From positions 1 through 64,000 of the forward strand of contig NZ_VUYU01000006.1 in assembly GCF_011682065.1 (NCBI RefSeq): a stretch of DNA of 64,000 nucleotides. Reading direction: 5' to 3'. Positions within the stretch are counted from its first letter, which is position 1. Each line of letters starts with the position of its first letter. Shown here piece by piece: positions 8,218 to 16,096 of the stretch. The notes under the pieces are model-generated. The model was not told the origin of the DNA. It worked only from the letters and a program-made list of their open reading frames with translations, and searched no databases. The translations under genes and the position numbers were made by a program. The DNA comes from Massilia rubra (GTDB taxonomy: Bacteria; Pseudomonadota; Gammaproteobacteria; Burkholderiales; Burkholderiaceae_D).

Positions 8218-8272
8218 GGCGGGAATCCAAGTTAGTAGATTCGCGACTGCGGTGCGAACTTGGATTCCCGCC
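8218..8272. repeat. Intergenic hairpin repeat, copy 1
   Basis: A perfect 16-bp inverted repeat (GGCGGGAATCCAAGTT at 8218-8233, its complement at 8257-8272) surrounds a 23-bp loop. The left arm also forms a smaller hairpin ATTCCCGC-GCAG-GCGGGAAT. Further partial copies of the CGTCATTCCCGC unit fill 8170-8355. A sister element with compensating base changes is at 35928-35986. It lies between two convergent genes and may also end transcription. Confidence 0.85.
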
Positions 8273-8359
8273 AAGGGGGCCGCCGAGGCCGGGAATGACG
8301 GTTTCGAGGTTAGCGCAGGAATGACGGTTTTTGAAGGTTGACGCGGGAATGACGAGGTG

Positions 8360-9082
8360 TCAGCCGACAAGCGCCCTGACCTTCTGGTAGCCACTGCGGC
8401 TGATCGGGATGCGGGTGGCGTCCTTGAGAATCGCGGTATGGCTGTCCCTGCCCTGCTCGATGCGCTCGATCGCGCCCAGATTGAGCATCCAGGACCGGTG
8501 AACGCGCACGAAAACAGCCGGATCGAGCTGGCTTTCGAGTTCCGTCAGCCGCTGGTTCTTTAAATAGTGCCTGCCGCCGGCGCTGATGCGCACGTAATCG
8601 TCCTGCGCTTCGATATAGTCGATCTGCCCGGCGGCGATGATGTGCACGCGCGCGCCATCGCGAATCAGCACCCGCTCGAGCGGCTTGCTGCGTAGCGCCG
8701 ACTCGCGCAGCACGGCGTCGACGCCGCCCTGCCTGACGCTGGTGCGCGCATGCGCCAGCGCCGCGTCGAGCCGCTGCTGACTGAAGGGCTTGAGCAGGTA
8801 ATCGACGGCGTGGATATCGAAAGCCTTGAGCGCGTACTGGTCGAAGGCGGTCACGAAGATATAGCGCGCCCCGGCGCCGGCCAGTTCCACCACCTCGAAG
8901 CCGTTCAACTTGGGCATCTGGATGTCGAGAAAGACCAGGTCCGGCGCCAGTTCGGTGATGGCCTTGACGGCGTCGAAGCCGTTGGCGCATTCGGCCACGA
9001 TCTCGATATCGGCGTGCATCGCCAGGAACTCGCGCACCAGGGCGCGCGCCAGGTCTTCATCGTCGACGATTATCACGCGCAT
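8360..9082 (-). CDS. LytTR-family response regulator
   Basis: A 240-residue two-component regulator. The N-terminal receiver has the acidic pair D7-D8, phosphoacceptor D53 (in VFLDIQMP), T78 and K98. The C-terminal part (about 135-240) is a LytTR DNA-binding domain (EAQDDYVRI, LTELESQL, FVRVHRSWMLNL). It is the partner of the kinase just upstream, whose last codons overlap its start by 10 bp. It is last in a four-gene operon with two LiaF/LiaI-like membrane proteins, so cell-envelope state is the likely input. Confidence 0.93.
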   Translation of the reverse strand: MRVIIVDDEDLARALVREFLAMHADIEIVAECANGFDAVKAITELAPDLVFLDIQMPKLNGFEVVELAGAGARYIFVTAFDQYALKAFDIHAVDYLLKPFSQQRLDAALAHARTSVRQGGVDAVLRESALRSKPLERVLIRDGARVHIIAAGQIDYIEAQDDYVRISAGGRHYLKNQRLTELESQLDPAVFVRVHRSWMLNLGAIERIEQGRDSHTAILKDATRIPISRSGYQKVRALVG

Positions 9083-10131
9083 GCTTGTCTCTCGGTGGTG
9101 TGAAAGGGCAGCGACAGCGCCACCCGGAACTGGTGCGCCTCGCGCGTCCAGTGGATGCTGGCCTCATTGCCATAGGTGGCCGCCAGGCGCTGGCGCACGT
9201 TGGCCAGGCCGATCCCGTGGCTGGCGGCGGCCGGCGGATCGTTGTCGATATCGTTTTCCACCACGATTTTCAAAATCGAGCCGGCGCGCCGCGCCGCGAT
9301 GCGGATGGTGCCGCCGCCGGTCAGGTGGGCGATGCCGTGCTTGATGGCGTTTTCAATCAAGGGCTGCAGGATCATCGGCGGCAGCAGGCAGTCGAGCGCG
9401 CCGGCGTCGAGCGCCTGCTCGATGTTCAGGCGCGCGCCAAAGCGCACTTTTTCGATGGCGACGAAGTGCATCGCCATCGCCGCTTCCGCTTCCAGGGTGA
9501 CCTTGCGGCTCGCCTCCAGGCCAAGGCTGTGACGAAAAAAATCGGCCAGTTGCAAGGTCATGTCGCGCGCGCGGGCGGGGTCGATGGAAGTGAGCGCGCT
9601 GATCGAATTGAGGCTGTTGAACAGAAAATGCGGATCGATCTGGGTGCGCAGCATGCGCAGTTCGGCGTCCTGCGAGGTCAATGCCGCTTCCAGTTCGCGC
9701 CGTTCGGCGGCGCGCGCGCGCTGGAATTCGAACGCCAGGTAATGCGCCACGGCGCACAGCGCGTACAGGATCACGCCCAGGCCGAAGATCGCCGCTTGCA
9801 GGGGGGCGCTCATGGCGATGGCGGCGCAGGCATGGTTCCAGCCGATGCACAGCGCGGTCCACGCAAGGCTGGCCACGACGGCGGCGACGGCGAACACCAG
9901 CAGCACGGAAATCGCGCTGCGCTCATTGAGCGGATAGGCGCGGCACAGGTAGTAGCTTGAAAACCCGGTGGCGCAGGCATACAGCAGCGTCACCGGTACG
10001 GTAAAGAGCAAGCCGTCGGTCCACGCGGCGCCGCTGGCGGCCACGATCAGGCCCGCGAACACGATCGCCAGCAGCAGCCACGCGAGCAGGTACAGCCCGG
10101 CGCCGCGCCGCGTGGAGAACGGTCCTTGCAT
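9073..10131 (-). CDS. LytS-like sensor histidine kinase
   Basis: A 352-residue membrane kinase. Four transmembrane helices (about 12-32, 42-64, 73-97, 108-130) are followed by a short coiled coil and a His_kinase domain with H168 in QIDPHFLFNSLN. The HATPase domain has the N box (PLIENAIKHG) and the G box (GIGLANVRQRL). The start ATG at 10131 shares one base with the upstream stop (TGATG), and the 3' end overlaps the LytTR regulator gene. It lacks an extracellular sensor domain, so sensing is probably through the membrane or the adjacent LiaF-like proteins, as in the LiaFSR system. Confidence 0.92.
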   Translation of the reverse strand: MQGPFSTRRGAGLYLLAWLLLAIVFAGLIVAASGAAWTDGLLFTVPVTLLYACATGFSSYYLCRAYPLNERSAISVLLVFAVAAVVASLAWTALCIGWNHACAAIAMSAPLQAAIFGLGVILYALCAVAHYLAFEFQRARAAERRELEAALTSQDAELRMLRTQIDPHFLFNSLNSISALTSIDPARARDMTLQLADFFRHSLGLEASRKVTLEAEAAMAMHFVAIEKVRFGARLNIEQALDAGALDCLLPPMILQPLIENAIKHGIAHLTGGGTIRIAARRAGSILKIVVENDIDNDPPAAASHGIGLANVRQRLAATYGNEASIHWTREAHQFRVALSLPFHTTERQACA

Positions 10132-10865
10132 CAGTTGCGCACTTCCACGCCGCCCATGATGGCGTAGCCGCGGATGGTGAGGCGCTTGCCGGCGTCCGCG
10201 GCGGGCGCGGTCCTGTCCTCGAAGCCGCCGAGCACCGGCACGCCTTTCAGTATGATGGTCCAGTCGGGCGGGCACTTGATGGTCACGCCGCCCATGACAG
10301 CGAACACATTGATCTCGGCCTCGCCAATGATCGACGACTCGCGCAGGTCGAGCATGCAGTCGCCCATGAATGCGCTGATGTCGCCGCCACGAAACGCCGG
10401 CGTGCTGAGGCGGCGCCGGAATCCGCCGAGGATGGCGGTGATATCGACCACGGCGTCGGCGTCGGCGTCGGCCGAGAACGTGGCGCCGGCATCGTCCTTG
10501 AGCGGCACGCCGGGCGCCGTATCGCGCTTGCGCAACGCTTTGTGGATCACGCCGATACCGAACAAAATCAGCAGCACCGGCCACAAGGTGCGGGCGTTGA
10601 AGAAGTAGCCGTAACCGAGGCGGTTGAGGGTGAGGACGACGCCGGCGGCGGTGATCAAGCCGAACAACATGCGCTCGTGGCGCGAATCGGCTTCGGCGAA
10701 CTTGACCAGGCCGCCGATGATGACCAGCACGGGCCAGAAATGCATGACCTGGCGGCGGTCAATGATGTACAGGTTATCGAGCAGGTACAGCATGCCGAAG
10801 CCGATCACCGCCAGGCCGAGCCAGACCTGGTTGGGGACGCCGGAGGTGCGGGCTTTACTTTTCAT
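10131..10865 (-). CDS. LiaF-like membrane protein with C-terminal LiaF domain
   Basis: A 244-residue protein with four membrane helices in LiaI/LiaF-type pairs (about 14-35, 40-56, 66-88, 94-108). A beta-rich cytoplasmic domain (about 130-244) carries repeated ILGG, FMGD, VMGG and IMGG turns, typical of the LiaF C-terminal domain and DUF2154. In Firmicutes LiaF inhibits the cognate kinase LiaS; a similar regulatory role towards the LytS-like kinase just downstream is inferred. The start overlaps the end of the preceding small membrane gene by 11 bp. Confidence 0.8.
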   Translation of the reverse strand: MKSKARTSGVPNQVWLGLAVIGFGMLYLLDNLYIIDRRQVMHFWPVLVIIGGLVKFAEADSRHERMLFGLITAAGVVLTLNRLGYGYFFNARTLWPVLLILFGIGVIHKALRKRDTAPGVPLKDDAGATFSADADADAVVDITAILGGFRRRLSTPAFRGGDISAFMGDCMLDLRESSIIGEAEINVFAVMGGVTIKCPPDWTIILKGVPVLGGFEDRTAPAADAGKRLTIRGYAIMGGVEVRN

Positions 10866-11229
10866 TGGTCGGCTCCGTGCCGGGCGCGAGGCGGCGTTCG
10901 ATGAACGGTTCCAGGATCATGGTCACGCCACAGAAGATGACCGGAACCGGCCAGCCGTTGCTGAAGGTCAGGCCGAACAGGTGTTCGAACACGGCAAACA
11001 GCCACAGGCTGCCGAACACCTCCCACAAGCCCCTGGTGAAGTCCTTGGCGGTCGGGAAACCGATCATTCTGTTCACGCCCATGACGGTGAGCACCAGTGG
11101 CGAGTAATGCCAGATGTTATCGACGTGGTACACATCGAGCCGGTCGAGCAGCACGACGGTGCCGAAGCCGATCAGCAGCAAGCCCCACATCAACTGCTTG
11201 CGCCATTCGTAAGAGGATTTATTGGACAC
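10855..11229 (-). CDS. Small LiaI/LiaF-type transmembrane protein
   Basis: A 124-residue protein with about four hydrophobic helices arranged like the N-terminal half of the next gene (WGLLLIGFGTVVLLDRLDV resembles that protein's LGLAVIGFGMLYLLDNLYI), suggesting an ancient duplication. The GTG start at 11229 is fixed by AGGAG 5 bp upstream; longer in-frame starts lack a ribosome site. It is first in the four-gene envelope-sensing operon at 8360-11229. Its role is unknown; a co-sensor with the LiaF-like protein is plausible. Confidence 0.8.
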   Translation of the reverse strand: MSNKSSYEWRKQLMWGLLLIGFGTVVLLDRLDVYHVDNIWHYSPLVLTVMGVNRMIGFPTAKDFTRGLWEVFGSLWLFAVFEHLFGLTFSNGWPVPVIFCGVTMILEPFIERRLAPGTEPTNEK

Positions 11230-11340
11230 GATTGCTCCTGTAGTCAGTTCAGGCGCCACGATACATCGGCGCGGCGGCGCTGCACAGGGGATTTCGGCCA
11301 ATGGCCGCTGGCGCCCGGTGAACGGCGGCGCGAGCGGCTG

Positions 11341-11955
11341 CTAGGAACCGAACGCCACCGAGGCCGACAGCGCCAGCATCATGGTGCCGGTGAGGCCATC
11401 GATCCATTTCCATGCGGCGGGGCGGGCAAACAGGCCGGACAGCCGGGTGGCGCCGTAACCGAGCGCGCAGAACCACAACGCCGAGGCGCTCATGGCGCCG
11501 AGTGCAAAAGCCGGGCGTTCCGGTGGCGCGAAGTTGCCACCGATGGCGCCGAGCAGCACCACGGTGTCGAGGTAGACGTGCGGATTGAGCAGGGACAGCG
11601 CAACCACGCTGGCCAGGGCCTGGCGGGCACTGCTGCGCAGAGTGGCCGGCCCGACCGTGAGCGCGGCGTTGGCGAACACGGCGCGCCAGCTGCGCAGGCC
11701 GTACCACAGCAAAAATGCCGCCCCGCCCCAGCGCGCCGCGCCCAGCAGTAGCGGCGACGATTGCACCAAGGTGCCCACGCCGGCCACGCCGAGACCGATC
11801 AGGGCGGCATCGATGAGAATGCAGGCGAACACCGTCAAGCCCACGTGTTCGCGCTTGAGGCCCATGCGCAGCACGTGGGCATTTTGCGAGCCGATGGCGA
11901 CGATCAGCCCGAAACACAGGGCCAGGCCGTTGAAAAAAGTGGAAAGATAGGGCAT
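11341..11955 (-). CDS. argO: LysE/ArgO family basic amino acid exporter
   Basis: A 204-residue inner-membrane protein with six hydrophobic helices of the LysE/RhtB superfamily. The ArgO-type motif GSQNAHVLRMGLKREH follows the first helix, and ALSLLNPHVYLDTVVLLG lies near residue 130. Characterised members export arginine or lysine. The ATG at 11955 has GGAG at 5 bp; the GTG at 11961 would lie inside that ribosome site. It is divergent from argP, its expected activator, across a 112-bp gap. Confidence 0.88.
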   Translation of the reverse strand: MPYLSTFFNGLALCFGLIVAIGSQNAHVLRMGLKREHVGLTVFACILIDAALIGLGVAGVGTLVQSSPLLLGAARWGGAAFLLWYGLRSWRAVFANAALTVGPATLRSSARQALASVVALSLLNPHVYLDTVVLLGAIGGNFAPPERPAFALGAMSASALWFCALGYGATRLSGLFARPAAWKWIDGLTGTMMLALSASVAFGS

Positions 11956-12034
11956 GCACACTCCGGTTGATCGCTAAGAGATGCGAGTGTGCAATATCGA
12001 TGCGCGCAAGTGAAGCCAGATTAACTTCTTTACG

Positions 12035-12040
12035 TATAAT
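12035..12040 (+). promoter_or_regulatory. Candidate -10 box for argP
   Basis: A perfect TATAAT occurs in an AT-rich stretch between the divergent argO and argP genes. It predicts a start near 12047, which favours the argP start codon at 12068 over 12053. No good -35 hexamer is seen, as is common for activator-dependent or self-regulated LysR promoters. Confidence 0.4.
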
Positions 12041-12067
12041 TAAATTTTTCTAATGTTGGATGCGCAG

Positions 12068-12961
12068 ATGCTCGATACACGCAAGGGCGAAGCATTGCTT
12101 GCCGTGCTGGACAGCGGCAGTTTCGAGCAGGCAGCCGCCCTGCTCCACCTGACGCCGTCGGCGGTATCGCAACGGGTCAGCGCGCTGGAAAGCGAGTTGG
12201 GCATGCCGCTGCTGGTGCGCAGCAAACCCTGCCGCGCCACGCCCGCCGGGCAGCGCTTGGTGCAATACCTGCGCCGCAGCCGGCTGCTGGAAGCGGAGTT
12301 TCTGGCGGAATCGGCCGACAGCGATGCGCATCCTTTGACCATTGCCCTGGTTGTCAACAACGATACGCTGGCCACCTGGCTGCTGCCGGGGCTGGCGTCC
12401 TTCCTGATCGAAGAACAGATCCTGCTCGACATCGCGCTCGACGACCAGGACCATACCTACACCTTGCTGTCGCAGGGAGCGGCGCTGGCGGGCGTGTCGA
12501 GCGAAGCGCAGCCGATGCGGGGATGCACGGTGGAGCGGCTGGGCGCAATGCGCTACCGCCTGCTTGCCACGCCGGCGTTCGTCGCGCGCTGGTTTCCCGA
12601 TGGCTTGCAGCGCGAGGCGGCGCGGCGCGCGCCCGTGATGGTGTTCGACCGCAAGGACGCCTTGCAGGCGGTATTCCTGCTGCGCGAACTGGGGCTGCCG
12701 GCCGGCAGTTATCCCTGCCATTTCATTCCGTCGAGCGACGCCTTCACCCAGGCGGTGCGACTGGGGCTCGGTTACGGCATGGTGCCGGAACAGCAGTTCA
12801 GGGACGATATCGACAAGGGCGCGCTGGTCGACCTGGCGCCCGACAAGCCGACCGACGTGATGCTGTACTGGCACGCGTGGCGGGTACAGTCGCCCAAGCT
12901 CGAGCGCCTCAGTGCGCGCCTGATCGAGGTGACGCGGGCGGCGTTGCGCCAGCCGGCGTAA
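12068..12961 (+). CDS. argP: LysR-type regulator ArgP
   Basis: A 297-residue LysR-family regulator, exactly the length of E. coli ArgP. The N-terminal winged helix-turn-helix (about 1-60, FEQAAALLHLTPSAVSQRVSALE) matches ArgP, and the effector domain (about 90-290) has GYGMVPEQQ near its end. ArgP senses lysine/arginine and activates argO. The divergent argO neighbour supports the name. The ATG at 12053 would add five residues but lies too close to the candidate -10 box. A short ORF-free gap follows. Confidence 0.9.
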   Translation: MLDTRKGEALLAVLDSGSFEQAAALLHLTPSAVSQRVSALESELGMPLLVRSKPCRATPAGQRLVQYLRRSRLLEAEFLAESADSDAHPLTIALVVNNDTLATWLLPGLASFLIEEQILLDIALDDQDHTYTLLSQGAALAGVSSEAQPMRGCTVERLGAMRYRLLATPAFVARWFPDGLQREAARRAPVMVFDRKDALQAVFLLRELGLPAGSYPCHFIPSSDAFTQAVRLGLGYGMVPEQQFRDDIDKGALVDLAPDKPTDVMLYWHAWRVQSPKLERLSARLIEVTRAALRQPA

Positions 12962-13034
12962 AGGCGCCGGCCGTCGGGCACGGCATCAGGGCGTGCTGGC
13001 GGATAAGCCAAAACAATTCACGGACATGTCGAGG

Positions 13035-13793
13035 CTATGGCTTGCATGTCGCGTTGACGTCCTTGCCGATCGAACGGAATCTGAGCAGTTGGCCTTGCGC
13101 ATCCATTGTAATGACGGCCGTTCTCTCGTCTGCCAGATGGGCGTTGTAGCTCAGATTCCTATTCGGTTCAATCTTGACGCGCTCGAGCGTCGCCTTGTTC
13201 AAGTCGAAAACCTGGTCGGCCACTTTCACAATACCGTTGGCCAGCTGATAGTCAACCTCGGTCTCTTTCTTGCTCGTGTTGAACAGGCATGTCAACTTCA
13301 TCTTCGCGTCGAGCGTGCCGGCATAGGTGGTGTACAGGCTTTGCCTGGCGATCTCGAAGGGCCGCTCGATCTTGCATCGCGTGGCGTTTGGCTCCACCCC
13401 AAAACTGGCGATCCGGGCTCCTTCCGCAGGCGCCATGAATGAAACCGTCCGGGCGTCCTTGTTCGCCAGGACCGACAACGACACTGCGCCATTCGGCTCG
13501 CGGAAGCGGCTCAACAAGACACCCATGTCAGCCAGGGAAGCCTGGGCCAAGCCGGCGCCGGTGACGTTCCCGTCCGCGCTCACCACGACCGGACCTCTGG
13601 TCCCGGCAGCGCCGGGCGCATCCGGATACATCTGGGTGCACTCGCTGTCGTAGGTGCCGGCGACGCTCGCCAATACCGGAGCCCAATAGTCGGTTTTCGG
13701 CATGGCCGCTGCTTGCGTCACGCCGCAGGCAAGTAACAGCCATGCTGCCGCCAATGGCATGGACAGTGGTTGCAGTCGAGGGGATATGCTCAT
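13035..13793 (-). CDS. Exported protein of unknown function
   Basis: A 252-residue protein that I do not recognise. It has a signal peptide of about 29 residues ending TQAAA; an LLLAC segment inside it gives an imperfect lipobox, so a lipoprotein is possible. The mature part is beta-rich with four cysteines, consistent with two disulfides, and has no membrane helix. The start is supported by GGAG 7 bp before the ATG at 13793. It is monocistronic and convergent with argP. Confidence 0.7.
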   Translation of the reverse strand: MSISPRLQPLSMPLAAAWLLLACGVTQAAAMPKTDYWAPVLASVAGTYDSECTQMYPDAPGAAGTRGPVVVSADGNVTGAGLAQASLADMGVLLSRFREPNGAVSLSVLANKDARTVSFMAPAEGARIASFGVEPNATRCKIERPFEIARQSLYTTYAGTLDAKMKLTCLFNTSKKETEVDYQLANGIVKVADQVFDLNKATLERVKIEPNRNLSYNAHLADERTAVITMDAQGQLLRFRSIGKDVNATCKP

Positions 13794-13873
13794 CTACTTA
13801 CTCCGGTTAAATGCAAAATTTACAATAGCATCATAATCGAAGTCGGACGGCACAGTCGGCATGCCGGCGAGTC

Positions 13874-13925
13874 GGGCACAACAAAAAACCCGCAGCGTTG
13901 CCGGTGCGGGTTTTTTGTTGTGCCC
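13874..13925. terminator. Strong bidirectional terminator with a perfect 21-bp stem
   Basis: The arms at 13874-13894 and 13905-13925 are perfect complements over 21 bp. They contain ACCCGCA/TGCGGGT next to runs of six A and six T, and the loop is 10 nt. It lies 12 bp after the 58-residue gene on the minus strand and stops read-through into the exported-protein gene. Confidence 0.88.
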
Positions 13926-13936
13926 TCAGGCGGACA

Positions 13937-14113
13937 TCAGGCCGGTGGCAGGAATACCTCTGGCGCAGGCTGATTGCGGACCTGGTTGCGGTATTTGGAA
14001 GCGGCAATCGCTTTCTTGATGGCTTCGCGCGCGATGTTGGTGCGCTTGATGTCTTTTTTCTCGGCTTTGCCACGATGCTGGGCGATGTCTTTGTTACCGA
14101 TTCGATTTGTCAT
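13937..14113 (-). CDS. Small basic cytoplasmic protein, unknown function
   Basis: A 58-residue Lys/Arg-rich protein. It starts MTNRIGNKDIAQHRGKAEKK, continues in a helical segment (AREAIKKAIAASKYR) and ends in a Pro-rich tail. A perfect AGGAGG lies 5 bp before the ATG, and a very strong terminator follows the stop, so expression is likely high. There is no signal or membrane segment. The charge could suit nucleic-acid or ribosome binding, but that is only inference. Confidence 0.75.
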   Translation of the reverse strand: MTNRIGNKDIAQHRGKAEKKDIKRTNIAREAIKKAIAASKYRNQVRNQPAPEVFLPPA

Positions 14114-14208
14114 TTGAACCTCCTGTGTTGATGTTTTTAGGATTATGGTAGAACGATGCTACAGAAAAAATAGGACAAAGTGCAAGGATCTTGTAGGACA
14201 GGAAGCGG

Positions 14209-14367
14209 TCAGCGGCGGATCGGCGCCAGTTTCAAGCCCGGAAGCAGCAAGCCCCAACCGAGTTCGCGACGGATTTCTTCGGGCGATGGTGGCGGCTTCG
14301 GATCACGCGAGCGGCGCTGAAGATATTCGCGTACCAGGTGCTTGGGTGGCTGGGTGATGGCAGGCAT
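14209..14367 (-). CDS. Small conserved-looking protein, unknown function
   Basis: A 52-residue protein beginning MPAITQPPKHLVREYLQRR and ending in a Leu/Pro-rich segment. The middle carries PKPPPSPEEIRRELGWGL, a Pro linker followed by a short helix. GGAGG lies 5 bp before the ATG at 14367, which decides the start over the longer frame. No family is known to me. It precedes the 58-residue gene on the same strand with a 95-bp gap, so they may be co-transcribed. Confidence 0.65.
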   Translation of the reverse strand: MPAITQPPKHLVREYLQRRSRDPKPPPSPEEIRRELGWGLLLPGLKLAPIRR

Positions 14368-14819
14368 GATGACCTCCGCTTCGGTTTGTTTATCAAAGCC
14401 AGCGCACAGATGCGCTGACATCAAGAATTGGTGCCGATCCTCGAGGCGACCGGCTAACCTGCTGAGGAGGCGTCACCGTTGGACTGTGCCGCTGGGCCCC
14501 TCACTCACACAGCTGCATCTTAAAGGCTGAGCCGGAACCCAACCGTTCGTTGGCGCACACTTGCGCCAACATCGCTCCCGCAATTGTTCGCTCCCATTGC
14601 AGGGAGCCTGTACCTGCGGGCGCCATGCGATGGGATGCGCTGGCGGCACATCGACGGCCTGGCGCGGACATCACGGCGCACGCATGCTATTTCATCTATC
14701 ACTCCATGCAATGCCGGAACGGCAAGCTGCAACTTCCTTGTGCGCGCGCAACACATTTCCATTGTCAAACGCGGTGACAGCGGTTAGCTTGTCGCTTTAG
14801 CGTTCAATATTGATTCCCG
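14368..14819. other. Intergenic stretch without a supported gene
   Basis: These 452 bp between a minus-strand small gene and the plus-strand lipoprotein gene contain several short frames, but none has a ribosome site or plausible product. The only clear structure is the inverted repeat at 14549-14570. Confidence 0.5.
14549..14570. repeat. Perfect 9-bp inverted repeat
   Basis: GTTGGCGCA-CACT-TGCGCCAAC is a perfect hairpin or dyad without a T tract. It could be an operator for one of the divergent flanking genes or a small structured RNA element. Confidence 0.5.
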
Positions 14820-15908
14820 ATGCGTCTTGCTCCCCTCCTTGTACTTAGTGCCATCCTGGCCGGTTGCGCCAGCGCACCGCCGGCCCCGCCTGTCGTCATA
14901 GCGCCCGCCGTCGTGCCGCCGCCCGTGGCGCCCGAACCGGTGGCGCCACCCGCGCCCGCGCCGGTAAGCGCGGCGCCGCTGGCTCCGGTCGCGCCACCGT
15001 TCGACCTGGCCACCTTGCTGCGCAAGCAGATTTACCAGATGACGCCGGCCGAAGTCGGGCGTTACATCGCCTATATGCATACCGCCGAACCGGACTTGCG
15101 CAAGCGCATCGCCGCGATCGGCCGCAAGAATATCGGCCAGCCGTATGTATTGAACCTGCTGGGCGAGTATCCGTACGAGCTACACGACAACCTGCCGATG
15201 TTCAGCCTGCAGGCGAGCGACTGCGTGGTGTTCGCCGAACACACGTACGCGATGGCGCTGAGCCAGTCGTGGGAAGAATTCTTCTGGATGTTGCAGCGCA
15301 TCCGCTACAAGGATGGCGTGATTGGCGTGGCCACGCGCAATCATTACACCGAAGTGGACTGGAATATCAACAATGGCTGGCTGGTGTCGGACGTCAGCGC
15401 CTTGCTGGCCGGCGCCGAGGCTGCGGCGTACGAGATGAAGATCGACCGCGCGGCGTTCCTCAAGATGCGTCACAACACGGCCAGCAGCATTCCGGTGCAA
15501 CTGAGCCTGGAAACCTATGTGGCCAAGGACAAGGTTGCCAGCGTTGTCGGACAATTGCAGGATGGCGACCTGGTCAACGTGATTTCCACGCGCGGCGGCA
15601 AGCTGTGGGCTTCGCACGTCGGCCTGATCGTGGTCGATGCGAACGGGCAGCGTAACTTTTTGAATTCGGCCGAGCCGCAGGTGCGCGAAGATAGCTTCGA
15701 CGCGTTTTTTGCACGCACGGCGGCGCGCGAGGAACGCAACGGCAAGAATGGCATGAAGCTGGCGGGGTTCAAGTTCTTGCGCCTCAATGATCATATTGTG
15801 GTGCCGCCGGCTGCGCCGCAGCCACGTCCGGGCGCGCCGGTCGCGGTGGTGCCAAGGACGACGGCGACGGCGGCTGTGAAAGGGCCGGCGGGGTCGGTTA
15901 GTCGTTGA
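14820..15908 (+). CDS. DUF1460-like lipoprotein, probable NlpC/P60-type hydrolase
   Basis: A 362-residue outer-membrane or periplasmic lipoprotein. The signal peptide ends in the lipobox LAG-C16. Residues 20-65 are an Ala/Pro/Val spacer. The domain at about 65-320 resembles DUF1460, an NlpC/P60-like cysteine peptidase/amidase fold: DCVVFAEH supplies the candidate catalytic Cys, RNHYTEVDWNINNGW is the family's conserved middle, and ASHVGLIV supplies the His. Characterised relatives act on peptidoglycan peptides. The C-terminus is a Pro/Ala-rich tail. The ribosome site is weak. The family match is from memory of its motifs. Confidence 0.7.
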   Translation: MRLAPLLVLSAILAGCASAPPAPPVVIAPAVVPPPVAPEPVAPPAPAPVSAAPLAPVAPPFDLATLLRKQIYQMTPAEVGRYIAYMHTAEPDLRKRIAAIGRKNIGQPYVLNLLGEYPYELHDNLPMFSLQASDCVVFAEHTYAMALSQSWEEFFWMLQRIRYKDGVIGVATRNHYTEVDWNINNGWLVSDVSALLAGAEAAAYEMKIDRAAFLKMRHNTASSIPVQLSLETYVAKDKVASVVGQLQDGDLVNVISTRGGKLWASHVGLIVVDANGQRNFLNSAEPQVREDSFDAFFARTAAREERNGKNGMKLAGFKFLRLNDHIVVPPAAPQPRPGAPVAVVPRTTATAAVKGPAGSVSR

Positions 15909-15993
15909 TCATTGCACAGAGGGCGCTGAATTGAACGCCTCCGCTGCGCACGGATGGGTTCAAGATTTCTTGTTCGTCGCTGGCCACGGGGCG

Positions 15994-16024
15994 AACTTGG
16001 ACCCCCGCCTGCGCGGGGGCGACG
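15994..16024. repeat. Intergenic hairpin repeat, truncated copy
   Basis: AACTTGG followed by a CCCCCGC/GCGGGGG hairpin resembles the right half of the elements at 8218-8272 and 35928-35986. The left long arm is missing. Confidence 0.5.
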
Positions 16025-16096
16025 GCGATACGCTAACGTTGACGGAAGCAAGTCGCACCACACTTTACTCGCGCAGCACTTTACTCAAACGACAAT

